Source of the DNA: Spirochaetia bacterium
GTDB lineage: Bacteria > Spirochaetota > Spirochaetia > Treponematales > Treponemataceae
Direction of reading: 5' to 3'
NCBI GenBank assembly: GCA_900769975.1
Contig: CAAGIR010000233.1
Coordinates: 1 to 46,074 of the forward strand
Length of the DNA stretch: 46,074 nt
Shown here: positions 16,869-25,251 of the stretch, one piece after another
How the letters are laid out: each line of letters opens with the position of its first letter
Position numbering within the stretch: the first letter of the stretch is position 1
Translations under genes and position numbers: made by a program
The notes under the pieces: generated by a model
Told to the model about the DNA's origin: nothing
What the model saw: the letters and a program-made list of their open reading frames with translations, nothing else
The model's database searches: none

Positions 16869-18511
16869 AATTTACTCCCGATTAACATCAAAATTTTACT
16901 TAAACCGATAACACAAAAAGTTATGATTGTTAAAAGCATTGCAAGTGCGGCGGCATCTCCCCAAAAACCTTGTTCCGCAAGATTTAATATTTTTATGGAT
17001 GCAAGCGGTGTTTTAAAAGAAACTAGAAAAATGACTGCACTCATTGTTCCGACACCACGAACAAAATTATATACAAAAGCATTAAAAAAAGCACCAGTCG
17101 AAAGTGGAAAAATAACAGTAAAAAAGAGTTTTAATCGGCCTGCACCAAGCGAAGATGATGCATCGTCTAAAGAAAATTTAATTTGCGAAACGGATGCAGA
17201 AATAGAACGGTAAGAAAACGGCAGAAATCCAATGCAAATGGCAATAATAATCAAAACTGCTGAATTGTGAAACTTCAATTTTATAGAAGCAATTGAAAGT
17301 GCAAGACCAAAAAGTGTGCCGGGAATGGCAGAAGGTAACTGACAAGTTGTATCAAAATAATTTTTTAATGGTGCTTTTGTCCTGTAAACAAAAAATGCAG
17401 CAAATCCACCCAAAATGGTACTCAAAACTGATGCACATAGCGAAAAAGAAAGGCTGTTTTTAAGTTCCTGTGTACATCTTTTTAAGTTTTGGATATGTTT
17501 TAGCGTAAAACTTGTATCAATTCCCCACAATTTTTGAAAACTTCCTGCAATTATTGCCGCAAACTGACATAAAACGCAAAATGAAATAAAAGCACAGAAT
17601 ACCGTAAGCACAATTTTTACAACAATAGAAGATGATGTTGTATCATTTTGTGAATATTGAAATTTATCTCCGATTGTAGCAGTTTTTGCAAGATTTTTTC
17701 GTGTTAATTTGCTTTGAAAAATGAACATTATAATAGAAGGAATAAGCAAAATTATCCCCAGAATTGTGCTTGTTCCTGCATTCATCCAGCCAGTCAGCTG
17801 TGTATAAATTTCTACTGCCAGAACCCTGAATCGGCCTCCGACAATCATAGGATTTCCAAAATCACTCATAACAGAAACTGCAATAAACAAAACGGAAGAA
17901 ATAATTCCGTTCATGCAAAGGGGTAGTGTAACTGTAAAAAATGTTTTTATATGTCCTGCTCCAAGGCTTTTTGCACCTTGTATTAATGAAGGATTAATAT
18001 TTTTGAGACTTTCGGAACACATCATAAATGCAATCGGGAAAAAGCATAACGACTGTGCAATCAAAAGTCCTGGAAAACCGTACAAAGAAATGTCCAGTCC
18101 AAGTAATGTATGAGTGATAAATCCCTGTTTACCCAAAAGCAGAATAAAAGAAAGCCCACCAACAAATGGAGGAGTAAGCAGATGTAAAATTGGAACAAAA
18201 GAAAAGAATTTGGAAAAAGGAATTTTTGCCTTAACGACAGCATAAGCATAAATGAAGCCTATAATTACAGAAAGCAATGTCGAACAGATACATTCAATAA
18301 AAGTATTTAACGCTGCAGTTTTCCAGACAGACATTGAAAAAACATGTTTAAAATCATCAGCAGAAGGAGTAAAAAATACACATATCAACGGGAAAACGAT
18401 GCAGACTGTCAAAAAAAGGCAGATAAAAAGCCAGATAAAAGTGACCTCACATCTGCCTTTCTTTAAAGGATTACTAAAACTGAACAAATTTATTTTACTT
18501 CCGAGGTCCAT
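16844..18511 (-). CDS. ABC importer permease, FbpB-like double-domain
   Basis: A 555-residue inner-membrane protein with two fused permease halves, about 12 membrane segments in all. Each half carries an ATPase-coupling EAA-like loop: GAKSLGAGHIKTFFTVTLPL in the first and SSSLGAGRLKLFFTVIFPL in the second. This fused layout is typical of ferric-iron (FbpB) and 2-aminoethylphosphonate-type systems. It overlaps the binding-protein gene by 22 bases and the ATPase gene by 25 bases, so the three subunits are translated as one unit. Confidence 0.88.
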   Translation of the reverse strand: MDLGSKINLFSFSNPLKKGRCEVTFIWLFICLFLTVCIVFPLICVFFTPSADDFKHVFSMSVWKTAALNTFIECICSTLLSVIIGFIYAYAVVKAKIPFSKFFSFVPILHLLTPPFVGGLSFILLLGKQGFITHTLLGLDISLYGFPGLLIAQSLCFFPIAFMMCSESLKNINPSLIQGAKSLGAGHIKTFFTVTLPLCMNGIISSVLFIAVSVMSDFGNPMIVGGRFRVLAVEIYTQLTGWMNAGTSTILGIILLIPSIIMFIFQSKLTRKNLAKTATIGDKFQYSQNDTTSSSIVVKIVLTVFCAFISFCVLCQFAAIIAGSFQKLWGIDTSFTLKHIQNLKRCTQELKNSLSFSLCASVLSTILGGFAAFFVYRTKAPLKNYFDTTCQLPSAIPGTLFGLALSIASIKLKFHNSAVLIIIAICIGFLPFSYRSISASVSQIKFSLDDASSSLGAGRLKLFFTVIFPLSTGAFFNAFVYNFVRGVGTMSAVIFLVSFKTPLASIKILNLAEQGFWGDAAALAMLLTIITFCVIGLSKILMLIGSKFWTRRKQH

Positions 18512-19503
18512 TTTTTGAGAACTTCATCTTTTTGTTCAGATGCTTTTTTTACATCATAATCAATTAATACAAGGTCGGAAACTGGAACAGAACCGTCAGC
18601 ACCTTTTGCCTGTGGATTTACAGGAATTGTAAAATCGATAGAACTCATCAGTTCCTGAGCTTCTTTTGAAAGCATAAAATCAACAAATTTTTGTGCAGCC
18701 TTCAAGTTTTTTGTATTTTTCATGATGGAAATACAATCCACATCGCCGACTGTATTTTCTGGAGCAATCATCGAAACTTTAAAACCTTCAGCTCTGTATT
18801 TTGCAAGTGCGTGAATGTAAGACACTCCTAAAGAATATTCGCCAGTACCAATTAATTTTGCAGGAGCGCTTCCACTGTCTGGAAACTGTCCTACAAGAGG
18901 AGCTAAAGTCAAAAGATAATTCCAGCCTTTATCCCAGCCAAGTCTTTGCAGTTGATTTTGTACAAAAAGATATGCCGTAGAAGATGCAACAGGATTTGTA
19001 AGGACAATTTCTCCTTTATATGCAGGGTTGAGCAAATCTTCCCACGATTGTGGTCTTGGAATGTCTGGAAATAATTTTGCATAGCGTTCATCATTAATTC
19101 CAATGCCCAAAGTTAAAACACAAAATCCTGTCCAGGTATTATCCTGTGCAACTGCATAATCAGGAAGATTTTTTGCAAGAGGCGAAACATATGCTTCAAG
19201 TGCACCTTCTTTTGCTGCTTGAATATGATAAGATGATGCACCACCAAGCAAAACGTCTGCCTGGGGATTATCCTTTTCATTAATTACACGATTAACAAGT
19301 TCCCCAGTAGATGCCCTTAAAAAAGTTACGGGGATTCCTGTTTTTTCTGTAAAAAGTTCAGTCAGTGCAACAGTTTCTTCTTCGTGAATAATTGAATATA
19401 CTTTTAATTCTGTAGAAATACTGTTGTTTTTTTTCTGACAGCCAAAAAATAAAAATGAAACACAAAGCGATAAAGCCAAACAAAAAATACTGATTTTTTT
19501 CAT
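18490..19503 (-). CDS. ABC importer substrate-binding lipoprotein, FbpA/AfuA-like
   Basis: A 337-residue binding protein anchored by a lipobox ending in FFGCQ (cysteine near residue 22). Its fold motifs (VYSIIHEEETVALTELFTEKTG, ADVLLGGASSYH, PQSWEDLLNPAYKGEIVLTNP) place it in the class that binds ferric iron, phosphonates or, as in AfuA, sugar phosphates. The tandem tyrosine ligand of classical iron-binding FbpA is not apparent, so iron is only one option. I start at the ATG at 19503; the upstream TTG at 19512 adds three residues. TATAAA ends nine bases upstream, again with no ribosome site. Confidence 0.82.
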   Translation of the reverse strand: MKKISIFCLALSLCVSFLFFGCQKKNNSISTELKVYSIIHEEETVALTELFTEKTGIPVTFLRASTGELVNRVINEKDNPQADVLLGGASSYHIQAAKEGALEAYVSPLAKNLPDYAVAQDNTWTGFCVLTLGIGINDERYAKLFPDIPRPQSWEDLLNPAYKGEIVLTNPVASSTAYLFVQNQLQRLGWDKGWNYLLTLAPLVGQFPDSGSAPAKLIGTGEYSLGVSYIHALAKYRAEGFKVSMIAPENTVGDVDCISIMKNTKNLKAAQKFVDFMLSKEAQELMSSIDFTIPVNPQAKGADGSVPVSDLVLIDYDVKKASEQKDEVLKKWTSEVK

Positions 19504-19596
19504 AGATGACAATTTATATTAAAATTAAAGAAAAGTAAATAGTTTTACCTATAAAAAAACTAGGTTTTTAGTTTTTACAAAAAATTTCATTAAACG

Positions 19597-19744
19597 GCGA
19601 GCTCCTCGCGATGTAGAAGGTGGTGCTTGAATTGCGAGCTTCACGCGATGCAGAAGGTGGTGCTTGAATTGCGAGCTTCACGCGGTGCAGAATGGGGGGC
19701 TGAATGTCGGGCCTCACGCGATGCAGAACTCGGTGAACTAGGTG
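19597..19744. repeat. Four tandem 37-bp repeats
   Basis: Units at 19597-19633, 19634-19670, 19671-19707 and 19708-19744. The first two differ at only a few bases, and units three and four diverge progressively. The consensus begins GCGAGCTTCACGCGATGCAG and ends GGTGGTGCTTGAATT. The unit is not a multiple of three, so the open frame across it is unlikely to be coding. It is GC-rich compared with the flanks. This lies in the gene-free stretch 19504-19942, together with the OFA promoter and leader. Confidence 0.85.
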
Positions 19745-19756
19745 CGGAATTTACTT

Positions 19757-19785
19757 TTGAAAATAATTGCATTATGTGTTATAAT
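19757..19785 (+). promoter_or_regulatory. OFA transporter promoter
   Basis: TTGAAA (19757-19762), a 17-base spacer and TATAAT (19780-19785), placed just after the tandem repeats. Transcription should start near 19792, leaving a leader of about 150 bases before the ATG at 19943. Confidence 0.75.
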
Positions 19786-19875
19786 AAATTCACTTTTTTT
19801 TACGTTTGCGTTGCAAACACATAAGGCTTTTTTTCCATTAATTATTTATTTAATTGTATGGTAAAAAATAATTTT

Positions 19876-19932
19876 AGACAAATTGGCAAAAGGTGGAACT
19901 TGAATTTATTGCAGCCGATTTTGTCTTTTTTT
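19876..19932 (+). promoter_or_regulatory. Attenuator-like hairpin in the OFA leader
   Basis: AGACAAA (19876-19882) pairs with TTTGTCT (19920-19926), extended by GGC (19885-19887) with GCC (19914-19916). A run of seven T follows directly (19926-19932), and the GGGAG ribosome site comes next. The form is that of an intrinsic terminator placed just before a start codon. The loop holds AAGGTGG-AA-CTTGAATT, nearly the same word as in the 37-bp repeats upstream. Confidence 0.55.
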
Positions 19933-19942
19933 GGGAGTATTT

Positions 19943-21235
19943 ATGAAAAATATTCAGAACAAATGGATTAGAGGAGCAATTCCAGCACTTCTTCTTCATT
20001 GTAGTATTGGAACTGTGTACTGCTGGTCTATTTTCAGTCAGGAAATTGCAGATTACATCGGCTTTTCAAAAGGAGCAACTGAATGGGCATTTAGTTTTGC
20101 TATTTTCTTTTTGGGTATGTCGGCTGCTTTTTTGGGAAATCTTGTTGAAAAAAACATTCATAAATCTTCGCTGATTGCCGCAATCACTTTTGCAAGCGGT
20201 ATGGCAGGAACTGGTTTTTTCATTTATTACGGCGGATTACATCAGCATAGCGTTCTTGCTTTGGTTGGTATTTATGTTTGCTATGGTTTTATAATGGGTA
20301 TTGGTTTGGGTACAGGTTATCTTTCTCCTGTTAAAACTTTAATGCTCTGGTTTAAAGATAAAAAAGGTCTTGCCACAGGTCTTGCAGTTGCAGGTTTTGG
20401 TGCTGCAAAAGCTATTGCATCTCCTATTATGCAAAAACTTTTAGGCGATAATCAGAATGGTGAAATTTACAAAATGTTCTATATTCTTGCAGTTGTCTAC
20501 TTTATAATGATGTTTGTGGGACATTTACTTTTAGCAAAACCTGCTGACTGGCATGAACCAACAGTAAAATCAAAAGAAGAAGGAATTATTGCAACATTGA
20601 AACGTGAACCAATTATTTCATACGTTGGTATCTGGTTAATGTTCTATTTAAATATTACTTGTGGTCTTGCCTTGATTTCTCAGGAAAAAATGATTGTTAA
20701 ATGTATCGGACTTGCAGGTTCTGTCGGTATTATTTCAACAATTTCTGCTGTCTTTAATGCAGGCGGACGTCTCGGTTTTTCAGCTTGGGCAGATCATATG
20801 AAAGACAGAAACACTGTTTATAAATTAATTTTCATTTTATCTATTGCTTTTACAGCGATTGTATATTTTACAAAGGGAATTGCAAACGGTGCCGAAAACA
20901 AATTCTTGATGTGTTTGGTACTCATTTTGATTTTTATTGTAAATGCTGGTTACGGTGGAGGTTTCTCTAATGTTCCAACTTTACTTTCTGATCACTACGG
21001 AATGGGATCAATTTCTGCAATTCATGGCATTACACTTTCTGCGTGGGCTTTTGCCGGTTTAACTGGAAATCAAATGGCAAATGCAATTGTAAGTCATTCT
21101 GGAAAATGGGTTGATGTACATGGAGTACAGGTTAATCCGACAGGATATCAGAATGTTTTGATAGTAACAGGAATTTTGTATATTGTAGCTTTGTGTTTGA
21201 GCCTTTTTGTTGTCCGACCAGTAAAGAAAGACTAA
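19943..21235 (+). CDS. OFA-family major facilitator transporter
   Basis: A 430-residue inner-membrane carrier of the oxalate:formate antiporter family, probably exchanging small carboxylates; the true substrate is unknown. About 12 membrane segments are visible. Family-like features include the early HCSIGTVYCWSIFSQEI segment, GLGTGYLSPVKTLMLWFKDKKGLATGLAV near residue 130, and NAGGRLGFSAWAD near 275. I start at the ATG at 19943 with GGGAG six bases upstream, rather than the TTG at 19931 that precedes that site. Its long leader carries a terminator-like hairpin. Confidence 0.87.
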   Translation: MKNIQNKWIRGAIPALLLHCSIGTVYCWSIFSQEIADYIGFSKGATEWAFSFAIFFLGMSAAFLGNLVEKNIHKSSLIAAITFASGMAGTGFFIYYGGLHQHSVLALVGIYVCYGFIMGIGLGTGYLSPVKTLMLWFKDKKGLATGLAVAGFGAAKAIASPIMQKLLGDNQNGEIYKMFYILAVVYFIMMFVGHLLLAKPADWHEPTVKSKEEGIIATLKREPIISYVGIWLMFYLNITCGLALISQEKMIVKCIGLAGSVGIISTISAVFNAGGRLGFSAWADHMKDRNTVYKLIFILSIAFTAIVYFTKGIANGAENKFLMCLVLILIFIVNAGYGGGFSNVPTLLSDHYGMGSISAIHGITLSAWAFAGLTGNQMANAIVSHSGKWVDVHGVQVNPTGYQNVLIVTGILYIVALCLSLFVVRPVKKD

Positions 21236-21258
21236 TTCATAAAACTTTCAGATAATGA

Positions 21259-21292
21259 CGTGGTGGCACTTTGCAAAAATAGTGTCACCACG
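21259..21292 (+). promoter_or_regulatory. 12-bp hairpin before GH43
   Basis: CGTGGTGGCACT (21259-21270) pairs with AGTGTCACCACG (21281-21292) with one G-T wobble and a ten-base loop. No T-run follows. It may protect or separate the OFA and GH43 messages. Further TCACCCC/TCACCCCC words follow before the GH43 start. Confidence 0.6.
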
Positions 21293-21344
21293 GACTTATT
21301 CATGTCACCCCGAAATTATGTATATCACCCCCAAAAGAGGCAGT

Positions 21345-23012
21345 ATGAATAAATGTTTTCAATATAAAACTACGGATGCTAATATTATCCCTAGTGATTA
21401 CCCAGATTTGGACATTATCCGTGTTGATGATGTTTATTATATGGTTTCGACAACTATGCATTTTATGCCTGGTTGCGTAATTCTGCGTTCATATAATCTT
21501 GCCGACTGGGAATTCTGCTCTTATGTTTATGATGAACTTGAAAAAAATCAAAAACAGACTTTGGCCGATAATCATGGCATTTACGGAAAAGGAATGTGGG
21601 CCGCATCACTTCGTTACGATAACGGTATTTTTTATGTAGCGTTCGTTGCAAATGATACGCATAAAACATATCTTTTTACGTCAGAAAAAATTGAAGGACC
21701 TTGGAAAAAATCAGAAATAGACGGATTTTACCACGATTTGTCACTTCTTTTTGATTATGATGAAAGCGGAAAGCGACATGTTTTTTTAGTTCATGGCAAT
21801 TGCGAGGTGCACCTTACAGAACTGGAGGATGATTTGTCGGCTCCCAAAAAAGGCGGAATTGACAAAATTATTATTCAGGACGACAGGCAAAAAGTTGATT
21901 TAGGATACGAAGGAAGTCATTTTTATAAAATAAATGGAAAGTATTACATTTTCTGTATTCATAAAGCAAAAAACAAAATGCGTTCCGAAGCTTGTTTTTA
22001 TTCAGATAAAATCGAGGGACCTTATACCGGCGGCGAAGTTTTGTGTGCTGATTATAAAAATTGGCAAAGCGGTGCGGCGCAGGGTGGCATTGTTCAAGCG
22101 GTTGACGGCAGCTGGTATGCTGTTTTGTTTCAGGATCATGGTGCACTCGGACGTATTCCCATTCTTGTTCCTGTAGATTTTTCTTCAGAGTTCCCTGTGT
22201 TCAGACAAAATAAAAAAAATGATACTCCAGAAACAGAAGAAAGTGCAGAAGTAATTGAAAAAGTAACAGTCCCTGACTCAAAACCTGATTATAAATATGA
22301 AAAACTTTACGGAAGTGCTTTTTTAAATAAGGAAGGAAAACTTAATCCTTACTGGCAGTGGAACCACATTCATGATGAAAAAATTGCCAGCATCAGAAAT
22401 ATTGACGGTAAAAATGTTTTTTCTGTAAAAACTGATAAAATTGTAAAAAATATTGTTCAGGCAGCAAATACGCTTACTCAAAGAGTTTACGGGGAACATT
22501 GTTCTGCTTACGTAACAGTTGATGCTTCGAGCATTAATGAAGGTGATTTTGCAGGTTTTTGTGCTTTGGAAGGTGAATATTCGTTCATAGCCCTTACAAA
22601 AAAAGATGGTAAAATGAAAATTGTCCGGGCAGAACATAAAATTAACTATCAGCCTTGGGCAATGGGTGTTTTTGATGAAGATGAGCCTGATATTATCGAC
22701 GAAATTGATATCGAAAATGTTGTCGAAACTGGTGTCGAAACAGAAATCCAAACAGATTATCCCCGTATAAAATTCAAAATAGAATTTGATTTGACAAAAG
22801 AAGTTCAAACCGCTTCATTTTCATATTTTAATAAAAAAGTAAATGAATTTGTTGTTTTTGCAAAACCTGCCAAATTACGTTTTACTTTAGACCATTTTAC
22901 AGGCGTAAGGTTTGCAATGTTCCTTTATTCGACTGTCCAAAAAGGCGGTTCGGCTGTTTTCTCTGATTTTGAATATTCCTGTAATGATAAAAGCGAAAAT
23001 TGCGGTAAATAA
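21345..23012 (+). CDS. GH43-family glycosidase
   Basis: A 555-residue enzyme without signal peptide, so it probably acts on imported xylo- or arabino-oligosaccharides in the cytoplasm. The five-bladed propeller carries the GH43 acids: general base D21 in SDYPDLDIIRV, pKa modulator D131 in YHDLSLLFD, and general acid E189 in GYEGSHFYK. A C-terminal beta-sandwich follows from about residue 310 (YGSAFLNKEGKLNPYWQWNH), as in beta-xylosidase-type members. I start at the ATG at 21345 with AGAGG just upstream; the 30 earlier codons run through the intergenic hairpin. ttcA begins two bases after the stop. Confidence 0.87.
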   Translation: MNKCFQYKTTDANIIPSDYPDLDIIRVDDVYYMVSTTMHFMPGCVILRSYNLADWEFCSYVYDELEKNQKQTLADNHGIYGKGMWAASLRYDNGIFYVAFVANDTHKTYLFTSEKIEGPWKKSEIDGFYHDLSLLFDYDESGKRHVFLVHGNCEVHLTELEDDLSAPKKGGIDKIIIQDDRQKVDLGYEGSHFYKINGKYYIFCIHKAKNKMRSEACFYSDKIEGPYTGGEVLCADYKNWQSGAAQGGIVQAVDGSWYAVLFQDHGALGRIPILVPVDFSSEFPVFRQNKKNDTPETEESAEVIEKVTVPDSKPDYKYEKLYGSAFLNKEGKLNPYWQWNHIHDEKIASIRNIDGKNVFSVKTDKIVKNIVQAANTLTQRVYGEHCSAYVTVDASSINEGDFAGFCALEGEYSFIALTKKDGKMKIVRAEHKINYQPWAMGVFDEDEPDIIDEIDIENVVETGVETEIQTDYPRIKFKIEFDLTKEVQTASFSYFNKKVNEFVVFAKPAKLRFTLDHFTGVRFAMFLYSTVQKGGSAVFSDFEYSCNDKSENCGK

Positions 23013-23014
23013 AT

Positions 23015-23725
23015 ATGAAAAAAGAACCAAAAATATCATCACTTATTGACAAAGCAATTTTTGATTATAATTTATTGGAAGATAACGATAAAATCCTCCT
23101 TGCAGCAAGCGGCGGAAAAGATTCAACTGCATTGATTGAATACTTTGCAAACAGAAAAAAACGCCCCAATAGTAATTTTTGTATTGAAGCAGTCCACATT
23201 CAAAGTGATTTTGACCCAGAATTTTCTTTGGAAATGAAAAATCTTTTTGAACAATGGGAAATTCCGTTTAATATTATAAAAATTAACATTCAGCAAAGAC
23301 TAAAACAGGACAAAAAAATGAACTGTTACTGGTGTTCTACTCAAAGAAGAACTGAATTGTTGAATTATGCATTAAAAAATGGCTTTAATAAAATTGCTCT
23401 AGGTCATCACATGGATGATATTCTTGAAACATTCCTTATGAATATGCTGGAAAAAGGCAATCTTTCAACTATGATTCCAAAAATGAAGTACGACAAATGG
23501 CAGGTGACAATTATTCGGCCACTTTGTTATGTAAGTGAACGGCGCATTATAGAGCATGTTTCAGAACATCAATATGGAACATACACCTGCACTTGTAATT
23601 TTCAAGAAAACTCTACCAGAAAAAAAGCACGAATACGTTTGGAAGAATTGACAGAAGGCGATGAAAACAAAAAGCAGATGATTTTTAATGCCCTAAAAAA
23701 CGTCCAGAAAAACTATCTTTTGTAG
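23015..23725 (+). CDS. ttcA: TtcA-like tRNA 2-thiocytidine synthetase
   Basis: A 236-residue PP-loop ATPase that thiolates cytidine 32 of some tRNAs through an Fe-S cluster. SGGKDS near residue 32 is the ATP loop, CYWCS near 107 is the CxxC pair, GHHMDDILETFLMN near 130 is the family signature, and CTCNF near 193 gives the further cysteine. It is a little shorter than the E. coli protein at the C-terminus. It follows GH43 after two bases, an operon partner with no obvious functional link. Confidence 0.87.
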   Translation: MKKEPKISSLIDKAIFDYNLLEDNDKILLAASGGKDSTALIEYFANRKKRPNSNFCIEAVHIQSDFDPEFSLEMKNLFEQWEIPFNIIKINIQQRLKQDKKMNCYWCSTQRRTELLNYALKNGFNKIALGHHMDDILETFLMNMLEKGNLSTMIPKMKYDKWQVTIIRPLCYVSERRIIEHVSEHQYGTYTCTCNFQENSTRKKARIRLEELTEGDENKKQMIFNALKNVQKNYLL

Positions 23726-23752
23726 CACACTACATTTGCGTTCCGTCCCCTT

Positions 23753-25210
23753 TTATTTTAAGTTTTTTTCAATAAAATCTTTTTTCAAATCCTTAAGCTT
23801 TTCTGTAAGAGAAACTTTGTAGATATGTGGATTTAAAATTCGTTTATACGATTCGTCAAAAGTTTCCAGTTGAGTCTGCATATTATTGCGGCTTATTTTT
23901 AACTGCTCAGAATCTGAAAGACGTTCCTGAAGCCTTTTTCCATTTTCAATTCTTTTCTTTAAAAGCGGTTCAATTGTTTTTGCACAACAAGAAAACTGTC
24001 TGTAATCTACCATAGGGTGATAAAAACGATATTCTTTATCAATTTCAAGAACTTCATCTTCCAGAGCCAGAATATCAGCACATGCCATTCCGTTTTCATC
24101 GTAAAGCCTGAATACATTTTTAATACCAGGATTTGTAGTTTTGGCAGGATTATCGCTAAATTTCATTGCCGCAACCATAGTATTAGATTCCTTGTCATGA
24201 CGGGCCGCCAGTTTGTAAACACCTGTAAAAGATGATTCATTTCCGCCAGTTACCATGTGAGTTCCCACACCCCAGCTGTTGATAGGAGCACCACCCGCAA
24301 CAAGAGTTGTAATTATTTCTTCAGTCAGTTCATTTGAAACGCTGATTTTTGCCTGAGGATAACCTGCGTTGTCCAATTCTTTACGAACTTCACGAGTAAG
24401 ATAAGAAATATCACCAGAATCAAGTCTCACCCCAAAGTTGTAGCCTTTTTCTACAAGTTCTCCGCCCGCAATTATTGCATTTTTTATTCCAGATTTGAGC
24501 GTATCATAAGTATCAATTAAAAAAACAGAATTTTCAGGATAAATTTTTGCATATTCACGAAAAGCTTCCAGTTCAGATTTATGTGACATAATCCAGGAGT
24601 GAGCCATAGTTCCCATAACAGGAATTCCTAGATTTTTTCCTGCCAGAGTATTGGAGGTTCCGGCAGCTCCGCCAATATATGCGGCTCGTGTTGCACTCAT
24701 TGCACCATCATAACCTTGAGCCCTGCGTAAACCAAATTCCATAATAGGAGCTTTTTTACTTGCCAGCCAGATTCTTGCCGTTTTTGTAGCAATCAAACTT
24801 TGAAAATTTATCTGATTAAGAATTACTCCTTCAAGAATTTGTGCTTCTATTAAATTTGCGTGTATTCGGACAATCGGTTCCTGCGGAAAAATTACAGTAC
24901 CTTCGTCCATTGTATACAAATCACCAGAAAATTTAAAAGTTCTCAGATAGTCCAAAAATCCTTTTTCAAAAATTTTCTGTTCAGAAAGGTATTCAATATC
25001 TTCTTCGCTAAAACGAAAATTCATTATATGATCCATCAGCGTTTCATTTCCAGCAAGAATGGAAAAACCGCCGTTAAAAGGATTTTTTCTAAAAAACATA
25101 TCAAAAACAACTTTCTGATTCATGTTGTCTTTCCAATATCCTTGAGCCATTGTTAATTCATAAAAATCTGTAAAAAGTGCACTTGAAAAATTTTCGTTTT
25201 GATTATTCAT
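23753..25210 (-). CDS. pncB: Nicotinate phosphoribosyltransferase
   Basis: A 485-residue enzyme that turns nicotinate and PRPP into nicotinate mononucleotide with ATP, for NAD salvage. Seen: FTDFYELTMAQGYW near residue 15, FGLRRAQGYDGAMSATRAAYIGG near 162, GTMAHSWIMSHKSELEAF near 198 (catalytic histidine region), and GVRLDSGDI near 255. AGAGGT lies just upstream of the ATG at 25210. It follows the SDR gene by 41 bases on the same strand, so the two may be co-transcribed. Confidence 0.93.
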   Translation of the reverse strand: MNNQNENFSSALFTDFYELTMAQGYWKDNMNQKVVFDMFFRKNPFNGGFSILAGNETLMDHIMNFRFSEEDIEYLSEQKIFEKGFLDYLRTFKFSGDLYTMDEGTVIFPQEPIVRIHANLIEAQILEGVILNQINFQSLIATKTARIWLASKKAPIMEFGLRRAQGYDGAMSATRAAYIGGAAGTSNTLAGKNLGIPVMGTMAHSWIMSHKSELEAFREYAKIYPENSVFLIDTYDTLKSGIKNAIIAGGELVEKGYNFGVRLDSGDISYLTREVRKELDNAGYPQAKISVSNELTEEIITTLVAGGAPINSWGVGTHMVTGGNESSFTGVYKLAARHDKESNTMVAAMKFSDNPAKTTNPGIKNVFRLYDENGMACADILALEDEVLEIDKEYRFYHPMVDYRQFSCCAKTIEPLLKKRIENGKRLQERLSDSEQLKISRNNMQTQLETFDESYKRILNPHIYKVSLTEKLKDLKKDFIEKNLK

Positions 25211-25251
25211 TTTTACCTCTGTTTCTTGTTTCGTATTCTGTTGTTTCTGTT

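Noticed and set aside
19513..19560. Fur box upstream of the ABC importer
   Set aside because: The region is simple A/T sequence with a weak AAAAACTA/TAGTTTTT stem; no 19-bp Fur-like dyad can be made out.
19627..19824. Small ORF across the tandem repeats
   Set aside because: The 37-bp period shifts frame at each unit and there is no ribosome site; it reads as a by-product of the repeat.
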